Source: Salinicoccus halitifaciens (GTDB lineage: Bacteria > Bacillota > Bacilli > Staphylococcales > Salinicoccaceae). Taken from it: a DNA stretch of 64,000 nucleotides. The position numbers were made by a program, and so were the translations under genes. The stretch is taken from assembly GCF_021026095.1 (NCBI RefSeq), contig NZ_JAJNCU010000008.1, forward strand, positions 1 to 64,000. The letters are read 5' to 3'. The notes below the pieces were generated by a model. That model did no database searches. It was not told the origin of the DNA and was given only the letters and a program-made list of their open reading frames with translations. How positions within the stretch are numbered: the stretch's first letter is position 1; every line of letters starts with the position of its first letter. This document shows positions 18,451 through 30,916 of this stretch, piece after piece.

Positions 18451-19275
18451 TTATGCGATGAACAGCTGGTAAAGGATCGAGAGCGACCCGATCGTAAAGC
18501 AATAGTACGAGAATATGACCAGGTTGCCGCGCTCCATGACGCCCTGCAGCCATCTCAGCGCAAAATAAGTCGCAATGACCGACGCAACGAATGCGAGCAG
18601 ATAGCCGATCCACAGCGTATCAATGTTCGGGTCGTTCACGATGTCGGGTATGCCGATCAGCGCAGTACCGAGTGATACGGGTATGTACAGCAGGAAGACG
18701 AACCGGAGTGCGTTCTTCTGGTTCAGCCCGACGGCCATCGCACCGACGAGTGCGGCACCGCTCCGGCTGACGCCCGGCGTGAGTGCGACCACCTGGGCGA
18801 GTCCGACGATGATCGAATCCTTGACGGTGAGTTCCCCGTCGCGCTTCTCGCCGCGTTTATTTTTGATGAACCACAGTGCAAGACCCGTCACAAGGAGCAT
18901 CAGCCCGACGAATCCGACAGAGATATTGTCCCCGATCACATCCTTGAGCAGAATTCCCATAATGCCGACCGGAATCGTCGCGATGAGCAGGTACATCGTA
19001 TACTTCGCGTCATCTACCGCATCCGCGTCCCTTGAGCCCCGGAATAAAAACCGGCTCAAGTTTCCAAGAATGGATAAAATATCATATCTGTAAATGAATA
19101 AGACAGCAAGCAGTGAAGCAGTGTTCAAAAATATTTCAAAAGACAATCCCTGCGCTTCAATCCCGAAAATCTCCCGGACAATCACAAGGTGACCGCTGGA
19201 TGATACCGGAATCGGTTCAGTGAACCCCTGAAGCAGACCTAAAAACAAGTATTTGATGAGTTCCCATATTTCCAT
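18451..19275 (-). CDS. uppP: undecaprenyl-diphosphatase
   Basis: Integral membrane enzyme (BacA/UppP) that dephosphorylates undecaprenyl pyrophosphate, recycling the lipid carrier for peptidoglycan synthesis and conferring bacitracin tolerance. The 274 residues have about eight membrane helices. The two conserved catalytic boxes are GFTEPIPVSSSGH near 17-29 and LTPGVSRSGAAL near 164-175. The ATG follows TTTAGGAGG on the minus strand. It is followed closely by pcp. Confidence 0.94.
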   Translation of the reverse strand: MEIWELIKYLFLGLLQGFTEPIPVSSSGHLVIVREIFGIEAQGLSFEIFLNTASLLAVLFIYRYDILSILGNLSRFLFRGSRDADAVDDAKYTMYLLIATIPVGIMGILLKDVIGDNISVGFVGLMLLVTGLALWFIKNKRGEKRDGELTVKDSIIVGLAQVVALTPGVSRSGAALVGAMAVGLNQKNALRFVFLLYIPVSLGTALIGIPDIVNDPNIDTLWIGYLLAFVASVIATYFALRWLQGVMERGNLVIFSYYCFTIGSLSILYQLFIA

Positions 19276-19340
19276 TCTCCAAGCCTCCTAAAATCTAAAC
19301 TTCAGTATAAAATAAAAGTCTTCCAAATGCGATAAATAAC

Positions 19341-19368
19341 TTGAAATAAGGGTAAAAAGTAGTATAAT
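19341..19368 (+). promoter_or_regulatory. sigma-A promoter of clpB
   Basis: TTGAAA at 19341-19346 and TATAAT at 19363-19368 with a 16-bp spacer. Confidence 0.8.
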
Positions 19369-19376
19369 TGAACTAT

Positions 19377-19393
19377 GGTCAAAAAAGGTCAAA
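19377..19393 (+). promoter_or_regulatory. CtsR operator
   Basis: GGTCAAA-AAA-GGTCAAA is an exact tandem heptad CtsR box (consensus RGTCAAANANRGTCAAA). It starts 8 bases after the -10 box, covering the transcription start, so bound CtsR should block clpB transcription until heat or protein stress. The ctsR gene itself is not in the window. Confidence 0.92.
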
Positions 19394-19420
19394 CTCTAAA
19401 AATCATGCGAGGTGACGGTA

Positions 19421-22012
19421 ATGGATATCAACAAGATGACCTATCAGGTGCAGTCGATCATCGAACGTGCCCAGAGCATATCGATCGACCTCAAGCTTCA
19501 GTCGATAGAGGCCGAAGCGGTGGTGAAGGCGATGCTTTCAATCGACGACAGCATGGCCCGCGATATATTGGAGCGCGTCAATGTCGATGTGGATGCACTG
19601 ATCCGGGAATATGATGAAAAACTTGAAAAATATAACGTGGTGACCGGCGAAAATGTGCAGTACGGGCAGTATATGTCGAACGGCTTCACGGCAATCGTGA
19701 ACCGTGCCGAGAAGTACATGTCCGAAATGGGGGATGCCTTCATCTCCCAGGAGCATATGCTGCTTGCCGCAATTGAAAATGAAACAATCATGAAAGAAGC
19801 CGTCGGAAATAAAAAAGACATCGTCAAAGAAGTGATCGATAAAGTCAGAGGAGGGAATAATGTGACAACACAAAATCCTGAAGTGCAGTATGAAGTTTTG
19901 GAAAAATACGGCCGCGATCTGGTCGAGGAGGTCAGGCAGGGGAATGTCGACCCTGTCATAGGCCGTGATGAGGAAATCAGGAACGCGGTGCGGATACTCA
20001 GCCGTAAAAGGAAGAACAACCCCGTCCTGATCGGGGAGCCGGGTGTCGGGAAGACGGCGATCGTCGAAGGCCTGGCGCAGCGGATCGTGCGGCGTGACGT
20101 GCCGGACAGCCTGAAGGATAAGACTTTATTCGAACTGGACCTCTCCGCACTCGTCGCAGGGGCGAAATACCGCGGGGAATTCGAGGAGCGCCTGAAGGCG
20201 GTGCTGAAGGAAGTGAAGGAGTCGGACGGGCAGATCATCCTGTTCATCGATGAGATCCATATGCTTGTCGGTGCCGGCAAGACGGAAGGTGCCATGGATG
20301 CAGGCAACATGCTGAAGCCGATGCTTGCACGCGGTGAGCTGCACTGCATCGGTGCAACGACATTGAATGAATACCGTGAATATATCGAGAAGGACTCCGC
20401 ACTCGAGCGCCGCTTCCAGAAGGTGCAGGTGCCCGAGCCGGATGTCGAGGATACGATCTCCATACTGCGCGGACTGAAGGAGCGCTACGAAGTGCACCAT
20501 GGTGTGAGGATCACCGACCGTGCACTCGTTGCCGCTGCGGAATTATCGGACCGTTACATCACGGACAGGTTCCTGCCGGACAAGGCGATCGACCTGATGG
20601 ACCAGGCGAGCGCGACGATCCGCACGGAGATGGGCTCGAACCCGACTGAACTGGACCAGATCAACCGCCGCGTCATGCAGCTTGAAATCGAGGAGCAGGC
20701 ATTGAAGAATGAAGAGGATTCAGTATCGCGCCTGCGCCTTGACGAACTGCAGAAGGAGCTTGCGGAAGCGCGTGAAGCGCAGGGCAGCCTGGCCCAGCGC
20801 GTCGAAAAGGAAAAAGAGCAGATCAACCGTGTGAACGAAAAGCGTGCCGAAGTGGACAAGGCACGCCAGGAGCTCGAAGAAGCGGAGAACAACTATGAAC
20901 TAGAGCGTGCAGCCGAGCTCAGGCACGGCCGCCTGCCGCAGCTTGAAAAGGAGCTCGCCGAGTATGAAGCGAACCTTCAGGAGGCGAGCGCCGGTGAGAA
21001 CCGCATCATCCGTGAAGTGGTGACCGAGGATGAGATCGGCTATATCGTCAGCCAGTGGACCGGCATACCGGTGAGCAAGCTGGTCGAGACTGAAAAAGAT
21101 AAGCTGCTGAAACTCTCGGATATTCTGCATGAACGGGTGGTCGGCCAGGATGAGGCCGTCGACCTCGTTGCCGATGCAGTCATCCGTGCACGGGCTGGCA
21201 TCAAGGATCCGGACCGTCCAATCGGGAGCTTTTTATTCCTCGGACCGACGGGTGTCGGCAAGACGGAACTTGCGAAGACGCTTGCCGCGACGATGTTCGA
21301 CTCCGAGAAGCATATGATCCGCATCGATATGAGTGAATACATGGAGAAGCATGCGGTGTCACGCTTGATCGGTGCGCCGCCGGGATACGTCGGCCATGAG
21401 GAGGGCGGACAGCTGACGGAAGCCATCCGCCGCCAGCCGTATTCGGTCATCCTGCTGGATGAGGTGGAGAAGGCGCACAGCGATGTGTTCAACATCCTCC
21501 TGCAGCTGCTGGACGAAGGGCGCCTCACGGATTCGAAGGGCCGCTCGGTCGATTTCAGGAATACGATCATCATCATGACGTCGAACATCGGCTCCGGCCA
21601 TCTGCTTGACGCCGTCGAAAACGAAGGCGAGCTGACGGAGGACGTCAAAAATACGGTGATGGGCGAAGTGCATATGCATTTCAAGCCTGAAATCATCAAC
21701 CGTATGGATGACATCGTGATGTTCAGCCCGCTGTCACGGGACAATATGACGATGATCGTCGATAAGCTCGTCTCTGAACTGAACCGCAGGCTCGAATCAC
21801 AGCACATGAGCGTGGAAGTGACGGAGGCCGCCAAAAAATGGATCGCCGATGAATCGTATGAGCCGCAATTCGGCGCAAGGCCGCTCAAACGCTTCATACA
21901 GCGTCATATTGAAACGCCGCTCGCACGTAAAATGATCGAAAGCGACCTCGTTGAAGGGCAGAACTTCAAAGTCGACTTTGCGGACGGCGAACTGAAATTC
22001 GAAACGGTTTAA
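19421..22012 (+). CDS. clpB: ATP-dependent disaggregase ClpB
   Basis: Hsp100 chaperone that threads aggregated proteins through a hexameric pore with help from DnaK. The 863 residues contain an N-terminal Clp repeat domain, first AAA domain with Walker A GEPGVGKT, a long coiled-coil middle domain rich in Glu, Arg and Lys (about residues 400-520), second AAA domain with GPTGVGKT, and a C-terminal D2-small domain. The middle domain separates it from ClpC and ClpA. A GTG 9 bases upstream is in frame, but the ATG at 19421 lies 6 bases after GAGGTG and gives the better start. The gene has its own promoter, a CtsR box and a terminator. Confidence 0.96.
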   Translation: MDINKMTYQVQSIIERAQSISIDLKLQSIEAEAVVKAMLSIDDSMARDILERVNVDVDALIREYDEKLEKYNVVTGENVQYGQYMSNGFTAIVNRAEKYMSEMGDAFISQEHMLLAAIENETIMKEAVGNKKDIVKEVIDKVRGGNNVTTQNPEVQYEVLEKYGRDLVEEVRQGNVDPVIGRDEEIRNAVRILSRKRKNNPVLIGEPGVGKTAIVEGLAQRIVRRDVPDSLKDKTLFELDLSALVAGAKYRGEFEERLKAVLKEVKESDGQIILFIDEIHMLVGAGKTEGAMDAGNMLKPMLARGELHCIGATTLNEYREYIEKDSALERRFQKVQVPEPDVEDTISILRGLKERYEVHHGVRITDRALVAAAELSDRYITDRFLPDKAIDLMDQASATIRTEMGSNPTELDQINRRVMQLEIEEQALKNEEDSVSRLRLDELQKELAEAREAQGSLAQRVEKEKEQINRVNEKRAEVDKARQELEEAENNYELERAAELRHGRLPQLEKELAEYEANLQEASAGENRIIREVVTEDEIGYIVSQWTGIPVSKLVETEKDKLLKLSDILHERVVGQDEAVDLVADAVIRARAGIKDPDRPIGSFLFLGPTGVGKTELAKTLAATMFDSEKHMIRIDMSEYMEKHAVSRLIGAPPGYVGHEEGGQLTEAIRRQPYSVILLDEVEKAHSDVFNILLQLLDEGRLTDSKGRSVDFRNTIIIMTSNIGSGHLLDAVENEGELTEDVKNTVMGEVHMHFKPEIINRMDDIVMFSPLSRDNMTMIVDKLVSELNRRLESQHMSVEVTEAAKKWIADESYEPQFGARPLKRFIQRHIETPLARKMIESDLVEGQNFKVDFADGELKFETV

Positions 22013-22022
22013 AATGAAATGA

Positions 22023-22057
22023 AGAAGAGGCTGGGACAGATGTCCCAGCCTCTTTCT
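22023..22057 (+). terminator. terminator of clpB
   Basis: Stem GAGGCTGGGACA / TGTCCCAGCCTC followed by TTTCTGTT. Confidence 0.88.
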
Positions 22058-22102
22058 GTTGGCCGGCGTCTGAGTGTGCAGATGGCAATAAAAATCCTCC
22101 CA

Positions 22103-22272
22103 ACTAAACGTTTTGGGGGTCCTGCCGTTTAGATAGCTGCTGAAATCACCGTAACTAAACAGCCAAAGGACCTTACTGTTTAGATAACGCCAAAAATCTC
22201 CCTAACTAAACGTTTGAAGCTCCTTACTGTTTAGATGACGCCGAAAATCCCCTTATCTGAACAGCACAAAAT
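22103..22272. repeat. 51-bp hairpin repeat, 3 units plus a degenerate fourth
   Basis: Units start at ACTAAAC motifs at 22103, 22154 and 22205 (period 51), with a degraded unit near 22256. The hairpin arms change together: CTAAACG pairs with CGTTTAG in unit 1, CTAAACAG with CTGTTTAG in unit 2, CTAAAC with GTTTAG in unit 3. The sequence is unrelated to the other arrays, but length, organization and setting between two convergent terminators are the same. Confidence 0.88.
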
Positions 22273-22281
22273 CGAAAACGG

Positions 22282-22318
22282 CAAAAAAGGAAGGAAGCCC
22301 GGCAACAGGCTTCCTTCA
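22282..22318 (-). terminator. terminator of the ferredoxin-NADP reductase gene
   Basis: On the minus strand, a GAAGGAAGCC / GGCTTCCTTC stem is followed by CTTTTTTG. Confidence 0.9.
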
Positions 22319-22320
22319 CT

Positions 22321-23316
22321 TTAAGGGAACATTGCCGTGCTGTGGCGCGGCTGGACGCGGGCGTCCGGATCCATGTAGACTTTGGCGTTATTGACTGCGG
22401 TCGGCCCTTCGCCGAAGCCTGTGACGATCAGGTCGACTTTGCCGTCATATGTGCATATGTCACCTGCGGCGTACACACCGGGGATGTTCGTCTCCTGCTT
22501 TGTATTCACGACGATGGAGTTCTTTTCGATTTCAAGCCCCCAGTCAGCGATTGCGCCGAGGGAGGACACGAAGCCATAGTTGCAGATGACAGCATCGACA
22601 TCGAGCACTTCCTGCCTCTCGGTCTTCGATTCTTCAATGACGACTTGACTGATTGCCTCGCCGTCCCCGATGAGCGATTCGGGGACGAAGGATGTCTTCA
22701 TGGTGACATCCGATTGTTTCAGCATCTCCACGCTGTGTTCGTGTGCCCGGAATTTGTCCCGGCGGTGGATGATTGTCACTTCCTCTGCGATTTCCTCAAG
22801 CATGAGCGCCCAGTCCACAGCGGAATCCCCGCCTCCGAACAGTGCGACCCGCTTTCCGGCGAACGTATTGATATCATCTATGAAGTAATGGAGGTTTTTC
22901 CCTTCATATTCCTCCGCATTTTCAAGTTTCAGGCGGCGCGGCTGGAATGCCCCGTTGCCGGCGGTGATGATGATGGTTTTGGAATGATGGACCTCGGAAT
23001 CGGTGACGATGCGGAAAGTCCCGTCCGCCTGCTTTTCCAGCTGTTCGACGGACTGGCCGAGCACGACGGTCGGATCGAACATATTCATCTGCTCCGTCAG
23101 GTTATCTATGAGTGCCTGCGCCCGGATCTTCGGAAAACCCGCGACGTCGTAAATATATTTCTCGGGGTAAAGTGCGGTCAGCTGGCCGCCGAGTTCCGGC
23201 AGGCTGTCCATGATTTTCACTTTCGCCTGGCGCATTCCGCCGTAGAAGGCTGTGAACAGTCCGGTCGGGCCGCCGCCGATGATGGTGATATCGTACATTT
23301 CTTCTGTATCGTTCAT
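22321..23316 (-). CDS. ferredoxin/flavodoxin-NADP+ reductase, thioredoxin-reductase type
   Basis: A 331-residue FAD/NADPH flavoprotein of the YumC type found in Firmicutes; it resembles thioredoxin reductase but lacks the CxxC active site. It moves electrons between NADPH and ferredoxin or flavodoxin. Visible motifs: [16 protein letters not shown] at the N terminus, [22 protein letters not shown], the NADPH motif [11 protein letters not shown] and [11 protein letters not shown]. An in-frame GTG lies 9 bases upstream, but the ATG at 23316 is correctly spaced from AGGAGTGGAG. Monocistronic. Confidence 0.92.
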   Translation of the reverse strand: MNDTEEMYDITIIGGGPTGLFTAFYGGMRQAKVKIMDSLPELGGQLTALYPEKYIYDVAGFPKIRAQALIDNLTEQMNMFDPTVVLGQSVEQLEKQADGTFRIVTDSEVHHSKTIIITAGNGAFQPRRLKLENAEEYEGKNLHYFIDDINTFAGKRVALFGGGDSAVDWALMLEEIAEEVTIIHRRDKFRAHEHSVEMLKQSDVTMKTSFVPESLIGDGEAISQVVIEESKTERQEVLDVDAVICNYGFVSSLGAIADWGLEIEKNSIVVNTKQETNIPGVYAAGDICTYDGKVDLIVTGFGEGPTAVNNAKVYMDPDARVQPRHSTAMFP

Positions 23317-23428
23317 TATCTCCACTCCTGTTAATGATGATCATCGTAAATAAAGGTCTCCCTTCATCATAATCAAATACAGGCACTCCTGTCATCCATC
23401 CCGCGCCGGATACACGCAATCCGGCCAT

Positions 23429-23454
23429 GAAAAAACCCCGCCCGGAGGCGGGGT
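23429..23454 (-). terminator. terminator of the glpFKD operon
   Basis: On the minus strand, ACCCCGCC / GGCGGGGT stem followed by TTTTTC, directly after glpD. Confidence 0.92.
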
Positions 23455-23459
23455 GGCGT

Positions 23460-25121
23460 TTATTTTACTAAATATCCGACTGCATTCCGGAGGGCGAGGT
23501 CAAGCTCTTCTGCCATCTCATCCCTCACACTGTCACTCCAGCCGAGTGTATGCTGCATGAGTGCAAGCACACCGTCTTTGTGTTTTTCGACTTCACGGAC
23601 GTTGAAATAAAGATCCCCCGTGCGGCGGACGAAGTAGTCGGTCGGTTTTGCGACCATCTCATTCTGTATGCTGTAGATGACTTTGGCGTACTCGACGGGA
23701 GGGAGGCCGTAAGGGTTCTCATCCGTTACGACGCTCGCGAGCTTATAGATCTCCTCTGCATTGCTACCGTAAGTCCGGGCGATTTCCCGGCCTTCCTCGT
23801 AGCTCAGGCCGAATGCACCAGCTTTGGCTGCAGTGGTTTCCACGAATGTTTCGAAGTTGTCGCTGCCGCCGACATCACCGCCGGAAATCACCTGATTTTC
23901 CGTATCGCTCGGCTTGAATTTCAAGCCATATTCTTTCTTCAGTTCATCTGCGACGAGGTCGACGATCTCTTCGGCCATATGGCGGTACCCGGTCAGTTTC
24001 CCGCCTGCGATGTTGATCAGCTTGCTGTCGGAGACCCATATCTCATCTTTCCGGGAGAGCTCCGACGGCCCCTTGCCCGGCTCCTGTATGAGCGGCCGGA
24101 TCCCCGCCCAGCTGGATTCTATATCCTCATCCTTCAGGTCTAGCCCCGGGAACATATAATTGACGTTGGCAAGGAGGTAATCCCGGTCCTCCTGTGTGGC
24201 GATCGGTTTTGCGATGTTTTCGTCATAGAACGTATCGGTCGTACCCACGTACGTCTTGCCGTTACGCGGTATGGCGAACATCATGCGCCCGTCGTTTTCC
24301 GTATCGAAATAAACGGCCTGGCGGAGCGGGAAGTCCTCACCGTCGAAGACGATATGAACGCCTTTGGAGAGGACGATGTTCTTTTTGATCTCCTTAGAGG
24401 CCGGATCGTTCTCACGCACTTCATCGACCCAAGGCCCGGTCGCATTGACGACGCGGCGGCCGAGTATCTGGTATTCTCTGTCATCGAGCAGGTCATGTGC
24501 ACGTATGCCGACGACCTGGCCCTTATCATAGACGAAGCCGGTGGCCTTCATATAATTGACCGGATCGGCACCGAACTCGGCCGCTTTCTTCATGACCTCG
24601 ATTGTAAGACGTGCATCATCGGTCTTGTATTCAACGTAATACCCGCCGCCGAGCAGCCCGTCGGTTTTGACGAGGGGCTCCTTTTCCTTGACGTCGTCGA
24701 CGGAGAGCATCTGCCGGCGCTCGCCTTTTTTCACCCGGGCGAGGAAATCGTATGCTTTCAGGCCGATGCTCGTCATCATCTCGCCGTATGTGCCGCCTTT
24801 ATGGAACGGCAGCAGCATCCATTCCGGTGTGGTCACATGCGGTCCGTTTTCATAGACGATGGCGCGCTCGACCCCCGTGGCCCTGACGACACCGATCTGC
24901 ATCTGCTTCAAATAACGCAGTCCGCCGTGCACGAGCTTCGTGCTCCGGCTGGAAGTGCCTGCAGCAAAATCCTGCATTTCCACCAAAGCGACTTTCATGC
25001 CGCGTTTTGCCGCATCCAGTGCGACTCCGGCGCCGGTGATCCCACCGCCGACGACAACGAGGTCATAATCGACTTTCTCCATATGTTCCAGCTGATCTTT
25101 TCTCGTTAACGTATTTAACAT
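23460..25121 (-). CDS. glpD: aerobic glycerol-3-phosphate dehydrogenase
   Basis: Membrane-associated FAD enzyme oxidizing glycerol 3-phosphate to dihydroxyacetone phosphate and passing electrons to the quinone pool. The 553 residues have the usual length. The FAD-binding [20 protein letters not shown] is near residues 22-41, followed by [32 protein letters not shown] and the [15 protein letters not shown] block. It is the last gene of glpF-glpK-glpD, 46 bp after glpK. In Bacillus subtilis glpD has its own GlpP-controlled leader; no leader terminator is visible in the short gap here, so glpD probably depends on the glpF promoter. Confidence 0.97.
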   Translation of the reverse strand: MLNTLTRKDQLEHMEKVDYDLVVVGGGITGAGVALDAAKRGMKVALVEMQDFAAGTSSRSTKLVHGGLRYLKQMQIGVVRATGVERAIVYENGPHVTTPEWMLLPFHKGGTYGEMMTSIGLKAYDFLARVKKGERRQMLSVDDVKEKEPLVKTDGLLGGGYYVEYKTDDARLTIEVMKKAAEFGADPVNYMKATGFVYDKGQVVGIRAHDLLDDREYQILGRRVVNATGPWVDEVRENDPASKEIKKNIVLSKGVHIVFDGEDFPLRQAVYFDTENDGRMMFAIPRNGKTYVGTTDTFYDENIAKPIATQEDRDYLLANVNYMFPGLDLKDEDIESSWAGIRPLIQEPGKGPSELSRKDEIWVSDSKLINIAGGKLTGYRHMAEEIVDLVADELKKEYGLKFKPSDTENQVISGGDVGGSDNFETFVETTAAKAGAFGLSYEEGREIARTYGSNAEEIYKLASVVTDENPYGLPPVEYAKVIYSIQNEMVAKPTDYFVRRTGDLYFNVREVEKHKDGVLALMQHTLGWSDSVRDEMAEELDLALRNAVGYLVK

Positions 25122-25167
25122 TACTACTCCTCCTAAATGATCGGTCTGTCTCTTTGAATCACATCAT

Positions 25168-27520
<2,353 letters not shown>

Positions 27521-27552
27521 TACTTTTCCCCCTTTGTTTTTGCCAACAGTTA

Positions 27553-27597
27553 CTAAAAAAGCCCGCACTTATAGTAGGAACACTATAAATGCGGGCT
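27553..27597 (-). promoter_or_regulatory. GlpP-controlled leader terminator of glpFKD
   Basis: In the untranslated leader, about 25 nt after the predicted start of transcription, a long hairpin (arms GCCCGCATTTATAGTG / TACTATAAGTGCGGGC on the minus strand, loop TTCC) is followed by TTTTTTA. It lies 33 bases upstream of the glpF start. This matches the established arrangement in which GlpP bound to glycerol 3-phosphate prevents termination. The glpP gene lies immediately upstream. Confidence 0.9.
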
Positions 27598-27627
27598 CTG
27601 CTTCTCCGTAACTATTAACTTGTTTAA

Positions 27628-27656
27628 AATATAACCTCGCTGCCGTAAAATGTCAA
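27628..27656 (-). promoter_or_regulatory. sigma-A promoter of glpFKD
   Basis: Minus-strand TTGACA (27651-27656) and TATATT (27628-27633) with a 17-bp spacer lie just after the glpP stop codon. Transcription would start near 27621. Confidence 0.9.
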
Positions 27657-27664
27657 ACCCGAGC

Positions 27665-28207
27665 TTACCTGAACCAGAGATCCTTTTTCGATGTCGTCAC
27701 AAACTTCGCACCTGCCTGGAGGGCATGCTCCACTTCCTGGGTGGTTTCTATCAGTCCGCCTGCAATTACGTCGACATTTTGTACATTGCTGAAGAAATGG
27801 ATCATCTTCGGTACGGTGCCGGGGAGAACCTCTATCAGATCGGGCTCCGTCTGTCTGATCAGATCGATGCTTTTTTCAACCGAAGCGGAATCGATCAGGA
27901 ATACGCGTAGTATCGTCTTCATCTTAAGTGATTTCGCCTTGCTGATCATCTTCCCACGGGTGGTGATGATGCCGTACGGCTTGAATTTCTGCTGGATGAA
28001 TTCAAGCGCTTCGGTGCTGACGGAAAGCCCTCTGATCAGGTCCAGATGGATGTATACTTTGAAGCCGTGGTCATGCATCGTCTTCATATGGCTTTCAAGA
28101 TGGCCGATATGGATGTCGAGCAGCACGAGCTCCTTGTAGGGACTGTCTATGAGTTTCTCGAAATCTTTAAGTGAACGTACCGCCGGCAGAATGTTTGTCA
28201 TGTTCAA
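27665..28207 (-). CDS. glpP: glycerol uptake operon antiterminator
   Basis: RNA-binding regulator that, with glycerol 3-phosphate, stabilizes the glpF leader against termination. The 180-residue TIM-barrel protein shows the family N terminus ILPAVRSLKDFEK, LLDIHIGHLES, VYIHLDLIRGLS, IITTRGKMISKAK and the phosphate-site segment IAGGLIETTQEV. It is followed within 10 bases by the glpFKD promoter. Equivalent gene order (glpP, glpF, glpK, glpD) is known from Bacillus and Staphylococcus. Confidence 0.95.
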   Translation of the reverse strand: MNMTNILPAVRSLKDFEKLIDSPYKELVLLDIHIGHLESHMKTMHDHGFKVYIHLDLIRGLSVSTEALEFIQQKFKPYGIITTRGKMISKAKSLKMKTILRVFLIDSASVEKSIDLIRQTEPDLIEVLPGTVPKMIHFFSNVQNVDVIAGGLIETTQEVEHALQAGAKFVTTSKKDLWFR

Positions 28208-28225
28208 CCTCTGTTTAGTTTATTT

Positions 28226-28262
28226 TTAAATAAAATCCCCTGCCGAAGAGGGCAGGGGATCA
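28226..28262 (-). terminator. terminator of the yjzD-like gene
   Basis: On the minus strand, GATCCCCTGCC / GGCAGGGGAT stem followed by TTTATTT. The tail is interrupted, so some readthrough into glpP is possible. Confidence 0.75.
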
Positions 28263-28272
28263 TCCACTGCTG

Positions 28273-28458
28273 TCATTCAGCAGTCTCGTTGGGGTCTTTC
28301 ATCATGAAATCAAGTATGAAGACAGTCAATGTGATCAGTACGGCAAGCAGGATTCCGCTCATGAAGCTGTACGGGCCGCCGCCGGCAAGACTGTTCAGTA
28401 TGAAGTTGATCATTTGTGTCAGCATGAGTGCCCAGACGAATGTAACGATATATTTCAT
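28273..28458 (-). CDS. yjzD: YjzD family (DUF2929) small membrane protein
   Basis: A 61-residue protein with two hydrophobic helices (about 3-22 and 32-52) and an acidic tail. Short two-helix proteins of the DUF2929/YjzD family lie near fabH in Bacillus and staphylococci; here fabH is 7 kb away with opp in between. AGGAG is 11 bases upstream of the ATG, longer than usual. Function unknown. Confidence 0.7.
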   Translation of the reverse strand: MKYIVTFVWALMLTQMINFILNSLAGGGPYSFMSGILLAVLITLTVFILDFMMKDPNETAE

Positions 28459-28928
28459 GGAAGTGACAACTCCTAAACATATTTAGCTAGTTTATATCAT
28501 AATATAAAACGGCTGAAAAGTATACATGCCGCAATGTAAAAACTTCAGATAAATATTAATTTCACAATATCTTTGTGAAACGTTGAAATACAGGCGTATT
28601 CATGCAACCGTTTTCAACAGCTGAACTTCCAGCGTGAATAAGAGATTGAAAATAAATATACGGTGGTGTATATTGGAGTCGGATGTATATACAAACAGCG
28701 CCAGCGGGCGGCGTTGAAAATATGGATTCGAACCACTATGCTATACATAAACCAGATGATTTTAGAATAATCGGCCAATTCCAAAATCACATAGTTCCAG
28801 GAACATTGTGAAATGCGGGATAAGGGTGTGTTCAAGTATGAAATACTGTAAAATAATACAGGGGAAATTATTGGAATATTCCAATTTTTAAATGCCCGAA
28901 CCAAGTAATGTTGAAAGAGGGATGAGGA
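28459..28928. other. 470-bp divergent intergenic region with two palindromes
   Basis: An AT-rich gap between the yjzD-like gene and oppD. It holds an inverted repeat at 28560-28580 (TTTCACAA / TTGTGAAA, 5-base loop) and a perfect 16-bp palindrome ATTGGAATATTCCAAT at 28870-28885, about 44 bp before oppD. A third short inverted repeat CTGTA/TACAG is at 28846-28861. No array repeats and no convincing gene are seen. Confidence 0.6.
28870..28885. promoter_or_regulatory. candidate operator upstream of oppD (16-bp perfect palindrome)
   Basis: ATTGGAATATTCCAAT reads identically on both strands and lies in the promoter-proximal part of the opp leader. I cannot tie it to a known regulator; it is not a CodY, CcpA or FapR consensus. 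Confidence 0.45.
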
Positions 28929-29978
28929 ATGTCTGAATATCTGTTGGAAGCGAACAATTTAACGACTTCATTCAAAATAGATGGCGAATATTATCCGGCC
29001 GTGGATGATGTCAGCATAAGGATCAGGGAAAATGAAGTGCTCGCGCTTGTCGGGGAATCCGGATCGGGAAAAAGTGCGACAGCCTTTTCCCTGATGGGGC
29101 TGCACCGCCATGCCCGGGTGACCGGGGAGGTTTTATTCCAGGGAAAAGATATACTGAAAAACAATGAGCGCCAGATGAACAAAATCCGCGGCGGGGATAT
29201 TGCGATGATTTTCCAGGATCCCATGACCGCACTGAACCCGTTGATGAAGATCAAGCATCAGATCCAGGAGACGCTGAAGATCCACGGCACGGTCAGGAAA
29301 AGCGAGCGAGAGCCGTACACGATCGAACTATTGGAAAAAGTCGGCATCCCGCGCCCGGAGAGGGTCGCTGAAAACTATCCGCATGAACTTTCAGGCGGGA
29401 TGCGCCAGCGTGTGGTGATCGCCATCGCCATCGCCAACCGGCCGAAGCTCCTCATCGCGGATGAACCGACGACGGCACTCGATGTGACGATCCAGGCACA
29501 GATACTGGATTTGATCCGCGAACTGCAGGATGACCTCGGCTCCGGTGTTTTGCTCATCACCCACGACCTCGGCGTCGTCGCTGAAATGGCGGACAGGGTT
29601 GCAGTGATGTATGCCGGGCAGATCGTGGAAGTCGCGCCTGTGAGGGAACTGTTCAAGAACCCGAAACATCCGTACACACGCTCGCTGTTGAACTCGCTGC
29701 CGTCGGAAGAACAGCTCGGCAGCAAGCTGCATGTGATCCAGGGGGTGGTTCCGGCGCTGAACAAGATGGACCGGGACGGCTGCAGATTTGCACCGAGGAT
29801 CCCGTGGATACCGGAGGAAGCGCATGAACATCAGCCGAAACTCCGTGAAGTCGAGCCCGGGCACCTCGTGAGGTGCACATGCTATCAGGATTTCTACCTT
29901 GATACGTCCATGGACCACGGGGAGATGGAGAAACGGGTCGAAGCACATCAGATGGAAGAAGGGGGCGTCGGACGATGA
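28929..29978 (+). CDS. oppD: oligopeptide ABC transporter ATP-binding protein OppD
   Basis: Cytoplasmic ATPase energizing peptide import. The 349 residues show Walker [10 protein letters not shown] near 42-50, Q-loop FQDP, signature LSGGMRQR, Walker [13 protein letters not shown] and switch His in [12 protein letters not shown]. The C-terminal oligopeptide-family extension (DGCRFAPR) is present, with more cysteines at CTC. First gene of oppD-F-B-C-A; its ATG follows GAGGGATGAGGA and its stop overlaps the oppF start by 4 bp. Confidence 0.94.
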   Translation: MSEYLLEANNLTTSFKIDGEYYPAVDDVSIRIRENEVLALVGESGSGKSATAFSLMGLHRHARVTGEVLFQGKDILKNNERQMNKIRGGDIAMIFQDPMTALNPLMKIKHQIQETLKIHGTVRKSEREPYTIELLEKVGIPRPERVAENYPHELSGGMRQRVVIAIAIANRPKLLIADEPTTALDVTIQAQILDLIRELQDDLGSGVLLITHDLGVVAEMADRVAVMYAGQIVEVAPVRELFKNPKHPYTRSLLNSLPSEEQLGSKLHVIQGVVPALNKMDRDGCRFAPRIPWIPEEAHEHQPKLREVEPGHLVRCTCYQDFYLDTSMDHGEMEKRVEAHQMEEGGVGR

Positions 29979-30910
29979 ACGGCAATCTGCTGGAAATCAA
30001 TGATTTGAAAGTGCATTTCCCGATCAAGGGCGGCTTCTTCAACACGGTGAAGGATTATGTGAAAGCCGTCGACGGGGTAAGCATCGCAATACCAAGAGGA
30101 ACGACTTATGGACTGGTCGGCGAGTCCGGATCGGGCAAGACGACGACGGGCAAGGCCGTAATGGGGCTGAACGAAATCACTGAAGGGGATATTTATTTCC
30201 AGGGGGAGAAATTGAGCGGCAAGGGGAAGAAAATCGGGGTCCACAGGGACATACAGATGATATTCCAGGATCCGTACTCTTCATTGAATGTGCGGAAGCG
30301 GGTGTTCGACATCGTCGCCGAGCCCTTGAAGAACTATGGGAAATTATCGAAGAGCGATTTGATTGAAGAAGTGCTGAAGCTGCTGGACAGGGTGGGGCTC
30401 CCGCCGGGATCGCTGTATAAATTCCCGCATGAGTTCTCGGGCGGCCAGCGCCAGAGAATCGGGGTCGCACGTGCGATTGCACTGAACCCGAAACTGATCA
30501 TCGCCGATGAGCCCGTATCGGCGCTCGACGTCTCCGTCCAGGCACAGGTACTGAACTTCATGCAGGAGATCCAGCAGGACATGGATTTGACGATGCTCTT
30601 TATTGCACATGACCTCGGGGTTGTGCGGCATATGTGCCAGCATATCGGCATCATGTACCAGGGGCGCCTCGTCGAGGAGGGCACCGCCGAAGAGATATTC
30701 AACAATCCGCAGCACATTTACACCAAGCGCCTGATCGCCGCGATTCCAGATACGAATGTTGACAAGGTGGAGCGTAACATGCAGCTCCGCAGGCAGATCA
30801 AAGAGGAGTACGACCAGCATTTCGCCGAATATCTGGATGAAGACGGCCGTGTTTTTCCGCTTAGGGCAATTTCCGAAACGCATAAAGTTGCGTTGCCGGT
30901 GAAAGGTTGA
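29975..30910 (+). CDS. oppF: oligopeptide ABC transporter ATP-binding protein OppF
   Basis: Second ATPase of the peptide importer. The 311 residues contain Walker A GESGSGKTT near 49-57, FQDPYSSLNVRK, signature FSGGQRQRIGVARA, Walker B LIIADEPVSALDVSVQ and HDLGVVRHM. It is coupled to oppD by an ATGA overlap and ends 6 bp before oppB. OppD and OppF heterodimerize in known systems. Confidence 0.94.
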   Translation: MNGNLLEINDLKVHFPIKGGFFNTVKDYVKAVDGVSIAIPRGTTYGLVGESGSGKTTTGKAVMGLNEITEGDIYFQGEKLSGKGKKIGVHRDIQMIFQDPYSSLNVRKRVFDIVAEPLKNYGKLSKSDLIEEVLKLLDRVGLPPGSLYKFPHEFSGGQRQRIGVARAIALNPKLIIADEPVSALDVSVQAQVLNFMQEIQQDMDLTMLFIAHDLGVVRHMCQHIGIMYQGRLVEEGTAEEIFNNPQHIYTKRLIAAIPDTNVDKVERNMQLRRQIKEEYDQHFAEYLDEDGRVFPLRAISETHKVALPVKG

Positions 30911-30916
30911 TGAGCC

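Noticed and set aside
28720-28745. tRNA gene or tRNA-derived attachment site
   Set aside because: The minus strand contains GGTTCGAATCC, like a T-arm, but the T-stem pairs poorly and no anticodon arm, D-arm or acceptor stem can be formed around it.
28614-28904. 96-codon minus-strand reading frame upstream of oppD
   Set aside because: AT-rich, no ribosome site, covers palindromes and the opp leader, and the composition does not resemble a protein of this genome.
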